Assembly (NCBI GenBank): GCA_902783925.1
Contig: CACZSV010000159.1
Location: 1-13,270, forward strand
Source: an uncultured Coriobacteriaceae bacterium
GTDB lineage: Bacteria; Actinomycetota; Coriobacteriia; Coriobacteriales; QAMH01
Direction: 5' to 3'
DNA length: 13,270 bases
Shown here piece by piece: positions 6,552-13,148 of the stretch. The notes below the pieces were generated by a model that was not told the origin of the DNA, made no database searches, and saw only the letters and a program-made list of their open reading frames with translations. Position numbers and translations under genes: made by a program. Position 1 is the first letter of the stretch; the number at the start of each line of letters is the position of its first letter.

Positions 6552-7655
6552 TTACGAAACGACCTGCAGCTCATGGGTGAGACTACAGAAATTATCGAAA
6601 CCGGTCTCGGTGATGACACCACAGTCTTCGATGCGCACGCCGTCTTTGCCCGGAATGTAGATGCCGGGTTCGTCGGTGACGACGTTTCCCGCCACCAGCG
6701 GTTTCTCGTTTGAAGGGCCGAGCACGGGCGATTCGTGAATGTCGATGCCGACCCCGTGGCCGAGCGCGTGTCCCATGCAATTTTCATAGCCGGCGCTGGC
6801 AAGCACGTCTTCTGCGAGCTTGTGCATCTGCGCACCCGTAACCCCCGGCTTGAGCGCCTCGCGTACCGCGCGGTTCGCGTCGAGCACCGCATTGTAGATG
6901 CGCTGCTGCTCAAGAGACGGCTCGCCGATGCACACGGTGCGCGTGGTATCCGAACGATACCCGGCTGCACGCGCTCCAAAATCGAAGACGACCATATCGC
7001 CGTGCCGCAGACGGCGCTCTGTGGGAATCGCATGCGGGTTCGCGCTGTTCGGCCCGCTCGCAATGATGTTCGCGAACGCGAGCTCGTCTGCGCCCCTGCG
7101 GCGCATATTGAATTCGAGCTCGAGGGAAACCTCACGTTCGGTCATTCCCGCTTGCATGTGCGCGAGCGTCTCGGTAAAGGCATCCGTCGCGATTTGCTGC
7201 GCGGCCTTGAGGAGCTTGACCTCCTCGGTATCTTTCACGGAGCGAAGCGCGAGAATATCTCCTGCACGTTCCTTGAAGCGCGCGTTTGGCATGGCATCGG
7301 AATACGCACGGTACGTGGCAAGCGACATGGAGGTGTCGATGGCGATACGCCCGGTCACGAGCTTGAGCTCGCGAAACGCTTCTGCCACAAACTGCGGCTC
7401 GCGCATGCGGCTCGCATCGATTTGCCAGATACCCTCGGCCTGCGCGCACGAGTTCATTGCGGTCACGTAGCGCGAATCGGTATGCAGCACGCACACGTCA
7501 TGCGTAACGATAGCGACGTGTGCCTGTTCGGTATCGAATACGCCCTCGAAACCGGTCAACCACATCAGGTCGCTGTTATTGCGCACAACGATTGCATCCA
7601 GATTATTGTTCGCGAGCAGTTCGCGCACACGCTCGATTCTCTTCATAGCTTTCAT
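6552..7655 (-). CDS. Xaa-Pro peptidase, M24 family (PepP/YqhT-like)
   Basis: This is a dinuclear-metal M24 peptidase expected to release the N-terminal residue from peptides with proline at position two, or to cleave Xaa-Pro dipeptides. Its 367 residues comprise a creatinase-like N-terminal domain (about 5-135) and a pita-bread catalytic domain. Metal ligands are visible: D225 in VVFDFG, D236 in RSDTTR, H300 in GHALGHGVG, E329 in TDEPGIYI and E343 in RIEDCG. H208 in NPHAI is the conserved catalytic-site histidine. The start ATG overlaps the aroQ stop as ATGA; a second ATG three codons in is an alternative. It lies immediately upstream of efp, as yqhT does in Bacillus, which suits a shared theme of proline handling. 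Exact specificity (aminopeptidase or prolidase) cannot be told from sequence alone. Confidence 0.93.
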   Translation of the reverse strand: MKAMKRIERVRELLANNNLDAIVVRNNSDLMWLTGFEGVFDTEQAHVAIVTHDVCVLHTDSRYVTAMNSCAQAEGIWQIDASRMREPQFVAEAFRELKLVTGRIAIDTSMSLATYRAYSDAMPNARFKERAGDILALRSVKDTEEVKLLKAAQQIATDAFTETLAHMQAGMTEREVSLELEFNMRRRGADELAFANIIASGPNSANPHAIPTERRLRHGDMVVFDFGARAAGYRSDTTRTVCIGEPSLEQQRIYNAVLDANRAVREALKPGVTGAQMHKLAEDVLASAGYENCMGHALGHGVGIDIHESPVLGPSNEKPLVAGNVVTDEPGIYIPGKDGVRIEDCGVITETGFDNFCSLTHELQVVS

Positions 7656-8095
7656 TCGGCCTCGCCTTTCACATGCTCGAGCACCATGTCGACGCCGCGC
7701 AGATACCCTGCCGGCCCGAGCCCTTTGATCTGACCTATACACGCATCAGCGAGCACCGAATGACGCCGGAACTCTTCGCGCTTGGAGATATCGGAAATAT
7801 GAACCTCCACGACAGGCGTGGAAACCGAGCTTATGGCGTCGTGGATGGCATAGCTGTAATGCGTATGCGCCCCGGGGTTGTAGACAATGCCGTCGTAGAT
7901 CCCCTGGCTTTGCTGGATCTTATCGATGAGTGCGCCTTCGTGGTTCGACTGAAAGCTATCCATTTGAGCGCCGTGCTCGGCCGCATAAGCCTTCGTGTCG
8001 GCCTCAATTTGCGCAAGCGTCGTCGTGCCGTACACATCTGGCTCGCGCTGACCCAGCAAATTGAGATTGGGCCCGTTCATGAGCAGCAGCTTCAT
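7652..8095 (-). CDS. aroQ: 3-dehydroquinate dehydratase, type II
   Basis: AroQ dehydrates 3-dehydroquinate to 3-dehydroshikimate, shikimate step 3, using the type II trans-elimination mechanism. The 147 residues form the small flavodoxin-like subunit of a dodecamer. It has NGPNLNLLGQREPDVYG (7-23, with R17 and catalytic Y22), SFQSNHEGALID (47-58), NPGAHTHYS (73-81, N73) and EVHISDISKREEFRRHS (97-113, catalytic H99). Most homologues have Asn or Asp after HIS, so the D here is not alarming. The ATG at 8095 overlaps the aroB stop as ATGA and begins directly at the conserved strand MKLLLMNGPN. An ATG four codons upstream is less likely. It sits between aroB and pepP in a coupled run. Confidence 0.96.
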   Translation of the reverse strand: MKLLLMNGPNLNLLGQREPDVYGTTTLAQIEADTKAYAAEHGAQMDSFQSNHEGALIDKIQQSQGIYDGIVYNPGAHTHYSYAIHDAISSVSTPVVEVHISDISKREEFRRHSVLADACIGQIKGLGPAGYLRGVDMVLEHVKGEAE

Positions 8096-9240
8096 TTTTG
8101 CCCCCACATCTTGCCGCCGTTTTTATCGATGAGCTTCTGCTTGGCGGCGCACCATGCCTGCAAGTGCTCGATAATCGTCTCCTCGGGCACGGCGCGAACC
8201 TCCCAGGACGCTATGTCACGCAGCAAGACGAAGCGTATCTGCCCGTCGCGTGCTTTCTTATCGCCTTTCATGAGCTTGAAGAGCCGCTCGGGCGGCGCCA
8301 CCCAGGGGATCTCGGGCAAGCCGAGCTCGTCGAGCAACGCATCGGTCGCGCGCACGACGCTCACGTCGCAGCCGAGCACCTCGACGGAAAGACGCGCGGC
8401 AAAACGCATGCCCTCGGCCACGGCGCGACCATGGCTCACGGTGCCATATCCGGCTGCAGTCTCGATGGCATGGGCAAGTGTATGGCCATAGTTCAGGCAC
8501 TCGCGCTGGCCGCTTTCGTGCGCATCGCCCGCTACAACGCTCGCCTTGAATTCCGCGGTCATGTAAACGGCATCGGTCAATAGGTCGATGTCGTGCTCGA
8601 GAAGGCCCTGCGCGTTATTGCGCATCCACTCGTAAAATGAGCGACGCGGCGCGATGAACGAGCTCTTCACGATTTCCGCAAAGCCGTTTGCCCAGTCTTC
8701 TTCGAGCAGGGTCTTGAGGCAGCGCGTATCCGCGCAGACGAATATGGGCTGGTGGAAAGTCCCCACGAGGTTCTTGCCACATGCGAGATTGACGGCGGTC
8801 TTGCCGCCAATGGAAGAATCGACCATGGCGAGCAGCGTCGTCGGCACCTGAATGATGTCGAGACCTCGCATGAACGTCGAGGCGGCAAAGCCCGCCAGAT
8901 CGCCCACAACGCCTCCACCGCAGGCGACGACAAGGTCGTTTCGCGAAAACCCGTCTTGCGCGAGCGCCGTCCACAGCTCACTTGCCAGCTCGATCGATTT
9001 CGAGGGTTCGCCCGGAGGCACGAGCAGGTCGCTCACCTCGAAACCCGCCTCTTCCAGACGCTTCTTCACGAGCTTGCCATACGCGGGCCCGACGTTCTCA
9101 TCGGAGATGACGACGGCCTTGCGGCAGCTCTTGAGTTCGCGCGCCGTGCTCGAGAGCGCCCCGAGCGCTCCGCTACCCACGCGGATGTCATAGTGCTCGC
9201 CAGAAGAAAGATTCACATTGATGACACGGTCTCGGCTCAT
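8092..9240 (-). CDS. aroB: 3-dehydroquinate synthase
   Basis: AroB cyclises DAHP to 3-dehydroquinate, shikimate step 2, using catalytic NAD and a divalent metal. The protein has 382 residues. NAD-binding and active-site motifs include ACGGGVVGDLAGFAAS (106-121), QVPTTLLAMVDSSIGGKTAVN (131-151) and GKNLVGTFHQP (155-165). Metal ligands are E189 in GFAEIVK, H253 in NYGHTLAHAIE and H270 in VSHGRAVAEGM. DKKARDGQIRFVLL is the usual C-terminal block. The ATG at 9240 overlaps the aroK stop as ATGA, which is preferred over an upstream in-frame start. Length and motifs are complete, with no sign of disruption. Confidence 0.97.
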   Translation of the reverse strand: MSRDRVINVNLSSGEHYDIRVGSGALGALSSTARELKSCRKAVVISDENVGPAYGKLVKKRLEEAGFEVSDLLVPPGEPSKSIELASELWTALAQDGFSRNDLVVACGGGVVGDLAGFAASTFMRGLDIIQVPTTLLAMVDSSIGGKTAVNLACGKNLVGTFHQPIFVCADTRCLKTLLEEDWANGFAEIVKSSFIAPRRSFYEWMRNNAQGLLEHDIDLLTDAVYMTAEFKASVVAGDAHESGQRECLNYGHTLAHAIETAAGYGTVSHGRAVAEGMRFAARLSVEVLGCDVSVVRATDALLDELGLPEIPWVAPPERLFKLMKGDKKARDGQIRFVLLRDIASWEVRAVPEETIIEHLQAWCAAKQKLIDKNGGKMWGQK

Positions 9241-9764
9241 ATGAGACCCCTTTCCTGCAGTTCGTGCGCGCACAGCTGCGCGACTTGATACACGCTCATA
9301 TTCGAGGACCTTATCGTGATATCGGCGACTTCCCTATACCAGGGAATGCGCTCTGAGTATATCTCCTCTACCGGCCGCACGCCGGAAAGCAGCGGACGCG
9401 TTTCCGGATGCGAGATACGACCGATGGCCTCGTCGAGCGCCACATCCAAATACACGACCGTGCCCAGGCTCTTGAGTATGGGGCGATTTTCCGGATTGCA
9501 TACGATGCCGCCGCCACATGAGACGATCGAGCGCCGTTCGAAGGCGATGCCCGCGAGCGTCTCGGTCTCGATGCGCCTGAAGCCTGCCTCGCCCTCTTCC
9601 TCGAAGATCTTGGGAATCTTGCGATGCTGGATAGCCTCGATACGGTAATCGACGTCGATAAGCGAGATGCCCGTGATCGCGGAGAGCTTGCGCGAGACGC
9701 TCGTCTTGCCCGAGCCCATGAAGCCCACGAAGAGAATATGGTCGTTGCAGATCTCGCGCGTCAT
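9237..9764 (-). CDS. aroK: Shikimate kinase
   Basis: This enzyme phosphorylates shikimate at the 3-position with ATP, shikimate step 5. The 175 residues fit the family. The P-loop GFMGSGKTS is at 14-22. D37 and D39 are in LIDVDYRIE, and FEEEGEAGFRRIE (54-66) supplies the shikimate-binding arginine. SCGGGIV (82-88) is the second substrate motif. The lid with RPLLSG (123-128) and a final helical segment complete the fold. The ATG at 9764 overlaps the aroC stop as ATGA. A longer in-frame reading begins inside aroC and adds an arginine-rich tail that is out of family, so it is rejected. The order aroC-aroK-aroB-aroQ is fully coupled. Confidence 0.96.
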   Translation of the reverse strand: MTREICNDHILFVGFMGSGKTSVSRKLSAITGISLIDVDYRIEAIQHRKIPKIFEEEGEAGFRRIETETLAGIAFERRSIVSCGGGIVCNPENRPILKSLGTVVYLDVALDEAIGRISHPETRPLLSGVRPVEEIYSERIPWYREVADITIRSSNMSVYQVAQLCAHELQERGLI

Positions 9765-10906
9765 CGTGAAATACGCTCCAGATACGCGTCGCGCGCGGCG
9801 ATGATATCTTCCATGCTGTCGCAGCCGAACTTCTCCGTGTACGCGTTGGCGAGCACGAAGGCGATTTCCGCCTCCGCGACGACGGCGGCCGCGGGCACCG
9901 CACACACATCCGAGCGCTCCTTGGATGCCTCGACAGGCTCGAGCGTGTCTGTGTCTACCGTGGCAAGTGGTTTGGTCATAGTGGGGATGGGCTTCATAGC
10001 AAGCGTCATGACAAGTGGCTCGCCCGTGGTCATGCCGCCTTCGAGGCCGCCCGCATTGTTGTGATCGCGTGTGAAGCCCGCGTCCTCGCTGAAAAAGATG
10101 CTGTCGTGGACCTGGCTTCCCGGCAGACGCGCTGCCGTAAAGCCCATGCCGAATTCAACGCCCTTGATAGCGGGAATGGAAAATGCCGCAGCACCCAGAC
10201 GCGAGGTCAGGCGCGCCGGCCCGCTCGTAAAGCTGCCGAGCCCGCAATCAAGACCGGTTGCCACGACGCTAAACTCGCCGCCGAGCGAGTCTCCCTGCGC
10301 ACGCGCATCGTCGATGGCAGTGCACATGGCCTTAGTTGTCTCCTCATCTGGGCAACGGCATACGGAGGCCTCAATGGCCTCGCGGGAAAACCGCAGGCCC
10401 TGCGGCATCTTGACTGCGCCTATGCGGCGAACGTACGAGAAAACCTCGACGCCGAGCTCGGCGAGAAATGCCTTGGCGACGCCGCCGGCCGCCACGCGCG
10501 CAGCTGTTTCGCGCGCGCTCGAGCGCTCGAGGATATTGCGTGCATCGTCGGTACCGAATTTGAGCATTCCCATGAGATCCGCATGTCCCGGGCGCGGATG
10601 CGTCTCGCGTTTGAGATCCGCCGGGGCCGTTCCGCTCGTAGCCATCCTGTCGAGCCAGTTTTTATGGTCGTCGTTTTTCACCTGCAAGGTGATGGGCGTG
10701 CCGAGCGTGCGCGAGAACCTGACGCCCGAGAGGACCTCCACGGTGTCTTTCTCGATCTTCTGCCTGCCGCCACGGCCATAGCCGCCCTGCCTGCGGGCGA
10801 GATCGGCGTTGATTGCATCGACATCGATGTGCACACCTGCGGGAACACCCTCGACAAGCGCCGTCAGCGCTGGTCCGTGCGATTCACCTGCTGTCGTGAA
10901 CTTCAT
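9761..10906 (-). CDS. aroC: Chorismate synthase
   Basis: AroC converts EPSP to chorismate, the last shikimate step, and needs reduced FMN. The 381 residues include TAGESHGPAL near the N-terminus (catalytic H10) and the family segment RRQGGYGRGGRQKIEKD (38-54). RPGHADLMG and ARNILERSSARETAARVAAGG follow, the latter with FMN contacts, and then the late block HNNAGGLEGGMTTG. The ATG at 10906 gives exactly the canonical MKFTTAGESHG start, and TAATG couples it to the upstream small ORF. The reading frame stays open for 99 more codons upstream, but that extension is an arginine-rich translation of a 54-bp repeat and of the end of the DUF1385 gene, so it is not included. The ribosome binding site is modest (GGAG about 11 bases upstream), consistent with dependence on coupling. 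Confidence 0.96.
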   Translation of the reverse strand: MKFTTAGESHGPALTALVEGVPAGVHIDVDAINADLARRQGGYGRGGRQKIEKDTVEVLSGVRFSRTLGTPITLQVKNDDHKNWLDRMATSGTAPADLKRETHPRPGHADLMGMLKFGTDDARNILERSSARETAARVAAGGVAKAFLAELGVEVFSYVRRIGAVKMPQGLRFSREAIEASVCRCPDEETTKAMCTAIDDARAQGDSLGGEFSVVATGLDCGLGSFTSGPARLTSRLGAAAFSIPAIKGVEFGMGFTAARLPGSQVHDSIFFSEDAGFTRDHNNAGGLEGGMTTGEPLVMTLAMKPIPTMTKPLATVDTDTLEPVEASKERSDVCAVPAAAVVAEAEIAFVLANAYTEKFGCDSMEDIIAARDAYLERISR

Positions 10907-11121
10907 TAGCTCTTTTGCTCCATCCTCGTATTGTGTGAGCTTCTGGCGAAAATGGGCGCGCTCAAGCACGCCCCTACGGTATTTCCGCCGCCACCCACGT
11001 CGCGGCCGGGCGCGCTCAAGCACGCCCCTACGGTATTTCCGCCGCCACCTACGTCGCGGCCGGGCGCGCTCAAGCACGCCCCTACGGATATCCCACCCTT
11101 GCCGCTCTCCTCCACGTTCAT
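10906..11121 (-). CDS. Repeat-containing small ORF (71 aa) bridging the DUF1385 gene and aroC
   Basis: I do not recognise this as a protein family. Its ATG overlaps the DUF1385 stop as ATGA, and its TAA overlaps the aroC start as TAATG, so it exactly fills the gap in an otherwise fully overlapping gene chain. It is built around an 18-residue repeat, VGACLSAPGRDVGGGGNT (13-30 and 31-48), with a partial third copy at 49-56. The repeat is encoded by 54-bp DNA units that preserve the frame. The single base that differs between the two full units is synonymous in this frame (both Val) and would be a replacement in the aroC frame. The short ends (MNVEESGKGGIS and IFARSSHNTRMEQKS) are non-repetitive. 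It may be translated mainly to couple aroC to upstream translation. It could equally be an accident of a repeat element, and the peptide may have no function. Confidence 0.4.
   Translation of the reverse strand: MNVEESGKGGISVGACLSAPGRDVGGGGNTVGACLSAPGRDVGGGGNTVGACLSAPIFARSSHNTRMEQKS
10954..11087 (-). repeat. 54-bp tandem repeat with GTAGGGGCG-type palindrome (two full units plus a partial)
   Basis: Units start at 10954, 11008 and 11062. The first two are 54 bp and differ at one base; the third keeps only the first 26 bp. Each begins with the 20-bp imperfect palindrome GGGCGCGCTCAAGCACGCCC, followed by CTACGG, which reads CCGTAGGGGCGTGCTTGAG on the minus strand. The palindrome arms pair with wobbles. 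The form GTAGGGGCG-stem-CGCCC is like REP-type elements seen in many gut bacterial genomes; this is recalled, not searched. The remaining 28 bp form a GC-rich spacer. The near identity of units points to recent duplication. Confidence 0.9.
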
Positions 11122-12350
11122 GCTGCTCGCTTCTGGTCAGGCGTCGCTTCGCTTTCCTGTATTTCCGCAGCCGCCTTCTTCGCCTCGAGTTCTTCACGTG
11201 CAAGCACGATATTCATCGCGGCGATTGCGCATTCGATCATGCTTTCATCGGGCGGATTAGTCGTGAGACGCTGCATCTGCATGCCGGGCCACAGAATGAT
11301 GCGCACGAGCAGGTTTTCCGGCCGTTTGCCGGCCCACTTGACCGTGACCTCGTACGAGCATCCTGCAATGACTGGCATCAGGATAATGCGCGTGAGCACG
11401 ATGAGCACAAAACGCAGAGGGCCGTCCTGGACGCCCGTCATGTCGACGAGCGAATTGATGGGCTGGCCCAGCGCCGTATATATGAAGATCGCGATGATCA
11501 TCACCATAATCATGAAGGCGGTGCCACAGCGCACATGCAGGCGCGGGTACTTCATCGCGTTTTGCGGCGTCAGCTCTTCGCCGTGTTCGTAGCAGTGAAT
11601 GGTCTTATGCTCCGCACCGTGATAGCCGAACATGCGCTTGATGTCTTTCATCAGGCTGATGAGCCAGATGTAGGCGATGAAAATGGCGACGCGCACGATG
11701 CCATCGAATATGTTCCATGCGGCGGAATTCATGTTCTGCTCGCCAAGCACGAGGTTGCTCAAGGCTGCCGGCAGCACAACGAAGATTACGATGCCGAGCA
11801 CAAGGCCAACAACCATGGAGACGGTCATGAGCGCGCCGATGCCGCCAGAAGATTCCTGAGCAGCTTGCGCCTTGTCACGAGACTCCTCGGCTTCGGGCGC
11901 CTGACGGTTCCCTTCGCTCGGAATGACACCATCCCCCGCGTCATCCTGGGTTTCCGCCTCTTGCGCGGGCGGGCTCGTGGGGGCGGGCTCGTAGGGGCGG
12001 GCTTCAGCCCGCCCACTCCCGGCCGATTCCGCCCCTATATCGTCTCCCTCTTCCTCGTCCCAGTCATACGCATGCTCGCTCGAAATGCTGAGCGCCTTAT
12101 ACCCCAGCGCGAGCGACTCTACAAACGCCGTGCAACCTCGAATGATCGGCCAGTACATCCAGGCGTTTTTCTTCTTGCCGCTCGCGAGGTCGTGCTCCTC
12201 GGTGTAAATTTCGCCGTCGGGCTGGCGCACGGCGACGGCCCAGTTATAGCGCCCGCGCATCATGATGCCCTCGATGAGCGCCTGACCGCCTATATGCGTG
12301 CGTGTTTTGACATCGGTATCGGCCACGAAGGCCTTGCGTGATTCACCCAA
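11118..12350 (-). CDS. DUF1385 (YqhQ-like) polytopic membrane protein with repeat-derived linker
   Basis: The function is not established; the family is known as DUF1385, with Bacillus YqhQ as a member. The N-terminal hallmark GGQALIEGIMMRG is at 21-33. A charged, disordered linker runs from about 96 to 170, followed by hydrophobic helices near 173-200 and 213-235. A conserved cytosolic block FGYHGAEHKTIHCYEHGEE is at 241-259, followed by RLHVRCGTAFMI, further membrane segments (about 278-293 and 312-332) and a C-terminal amphipathic tail. The linker is encoded partly by two palindromic repeat-like elements (residues 113-120 and 141-160). The start is TTG, 3 bp after the thyX stop in the same frame, so nothing earlier is possible. 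A GTG at 12326 with AAGG 5 bases before it is a good alternative. Its stop overlaps the following small ORF. In Bacillus, yqhQ also lies near aroQ-yqhT-efp, so this neighbourhood is old. Confidence 0.9.
   Translation of the reverse strand: MGESRKAFVADTDVKTRTHIGGQALIEGIMMRGRYNWAVAVRQPDGEIYTEEHDLASGKKKNAWMYWPIIRGCTAFVESLALGYKALSISSEHAYDWDEEEGDDIGAESAGSGRAEARPYEPAPTSPPAQEAETQDDAGDGVIPSEGNRQAPEAEESRDKAQAAQESSGGIGALMTVSMVVGLVLGIVIFVVLPAALSNLVLGEQNMNSAAWNIFDGIVRVAIFIAYIWLISLMKDIKRMFGYHGAEHKTIHCYEHGEELTPQNAMKYPRLHVRCGTAFMIMVMIIAIFIYTALGQPINSLVDMTGVQDGPLRFVLIVLTRIILMPVIAGCSYEVTVKWAGKRPENLLVRIILWPGMQMQRLTTNPPDESMIECAIAAMNIVLAREELEAKKAAAEIQESEATPDQKRAA
11873..11928. repeat. TGTCA-bounded repeat-like element inside the DUF1385 linker
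   Basis: The 56 bp are bounded by TGTCA and TGACA as inverted ends. On the minus strand the element begins TGTCATTCCGAGCGAAG and ends CGAAGCCGAGGAGTCTCG. That resembles the widespread intergenic GTCATTCCGAGCGAAG-to-GAGGAATCT repeats found in many bacterial genomes, a resemblance from memory. It encodes residues 141-160 of the DUF1385 protein, in a low-complexity stretch. It may be a repeat captured in frame or a chance likeness. Confidence 0.5.
11991..12014 (+). repeat. GTAGGGGCG-type palindrome inside the DUF1385 gene
   Basis: GTAGGGGCGGGCTT at 11991 is followed by CAGCCCGCCC. The 20 bp at 11995-12014 form a perfect hairpin with 9-bp arms (GGGCGGGCT/AGCCCGCCC) and a 2-base loop. It shares the GTAGGGGCGnGCTTnAGCnCGCCC pattern with the palindromes at 10954-11087, but lies in the opposite orientation and with different, still complementary, arm bases. 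Partial copies of GGGCGGGCTCGT occur just to its left. It encodes GRAEARPY of the DUF1385 linker. Confidence 0.8.
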
Positions 12351-12353
12351 AAC

Positions 12354-13028
12354 TTAAAGTTCAACCCTTTCCCAAGGCTCCCCGCAGCTCATCTTGCCTT
12401 CGGGGCAGGCGCCCTTGACACAACCGGGGCCCGCTTGTTTGAAAATGAGCGGCGCGGTGGGACGCACGAGCTCGAGCATCTTGCATGCGACCTCGCGAAT
12501 CTCCCACTGCGCACGACTACAGCACCTCACGTTGAAGAAGTGCAGCAGCTCGCGAATGTTCATCGTGACGACGATCTTGGTCTCGCAGGCATTCGGCAGC
12601 AAATAGCGCGCATCTTCTGCCGGAACGCCGAGCTCAACGAGCTTGGCGTATGCATCAAACGCGGCTTTCGCAGCTTCATCAAACGCCTCTTGCGCACCAG
12701 CTTCTTCCACCGACTTGGGCCGGATGAAATCGGGCTCGTCCTTGAACGTCACGTAACGCTGCGACTGTTGGTTGAACGATGCAAGGCGATGCCGCACAAG
12801 CTGATGGGTCATCGCGCGCGAGACGCCATCGATGGCAAAGGTATAGCTCGCATGCTCGAGCGTCGAGAAATGACCGCTCGTGAGTATGGTGCGCAGCACC
12901 TTCTCGATTCGTTCTTCGGAAAGCGTTTCCATAAGCTCCGATGCTCCCACCGGCGCATAGCACAGGCGCGCAGCAGTGGCGACGGCCCTCTCGGGGTCTG
13001 GCGTGTGATAGAGCAGTTCGACGTTCAT
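12354..13028 (-). CDS. thyX: Flavin-dependent thymidylate synthase
   Basis: ThyX methylates dUMP to dTMP using methylene-tetrahydrofolate and FAD/NADPH, replacing ThyA. The 224 residues carry the ThyX motif RHRLASFNQQS at 79-89 and the flanking QRYVTF. The block ARYLLPNACETKIVVTMNIRELLHFFNVRCCSRAQWEIR follows (from about residue 144), with substrate contacts. The C-terminus has three further cysteines (GPGCVKGACPEGKMSCGE), a pattern I recall from other anaerobe ThyX proteins; with the CC of RCCSR these could bind a metal, but that is inference. The start is ATG with AAAGGA about 7 bases upstream. It is the first gene after the terminator at 13084-13122 and so probably leads the operon. The DUF1385 gene follows at 3 bp. 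Confidence 0.96.
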   Translation of the reverse strand: MNVELLYHTPDPERAVATAARLCYAPVGASELMETLSEERIEKVLRTILTSGHFSTLEHASYTFAIDGVSRAMTHQLVRHRLASFNQQSQRYVTFKDEPDFIRPKSVEEAGAQEAFDEAAKAAFDAYAKLVELGVPAEDARYLLPNACETKIVVTMNIRELLHFFNVRCCSRAQWEIREVACKMLELVRPTAPLIFKQAGPGCVKGACPEGKMSCGEPWERVEL

Positions 13029-13083
13029 GGACTCTTCCTTTCTCTTGGAAACACGTTCCTGTGCATACGTGATTCCAGCATGA

Positions 13084-13122
13084 TAATAAACAAAGACGCC
13101 GCCTCTTTTTAGAGACGGCGCC
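13084..13122 (-). terminator. Rho-independent terminator of the upstream partial gene
   Basis: On the minus strand a 12-bp stem (GGCGCCGTCTCT facing AGAGGCGGCGTC, two G-U wobbles) encloses an AAAA loop. It is followed by the T-rich tract TTTGTTTATTAT. The other strand lacks a T-tract after the hairpin. It lies 27 bases past the stop codon at 13149 and 56 bp before the thyX start, so it separates that gene from the thyX operon. Confidence 0.85.
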
Positions 13123-13148
13123 TTAAGCTACGGAATCGTCAAATTCGA

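Noticed and set aside
9765..9905. Longer aroK reading starting inside aroC
   Set aside because: It adds an out-of-family arginine-rich stretch. The ATGA overlap start gives the normal shikimate kinase length.
10907..11203. 99-residue N-terminal extension of aroC
   Set aside because: The extension is arginine-rich repeat translation. The canonical chorismate synthase N-terminus starts at the coupled ATG at 10906.
12394..12440. Cysteine-rich ThyX C-terminus as a novel metal site
   Set aside because: A similar CxxxxC-PEGKMSC tail is, as I recall, common in ThyX from anaerobes, so it is noted in the gene entry but not raised as novel.
13065..13093. Candidate thyX promoter (TTGTTT, 17 bp, ACGTAT on the minus strand)
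   Set aside because: The -10 match is poor and the -35 lies in the terminator T-tract, so it is not strong enough to list. A promoter is expected somewhere here.
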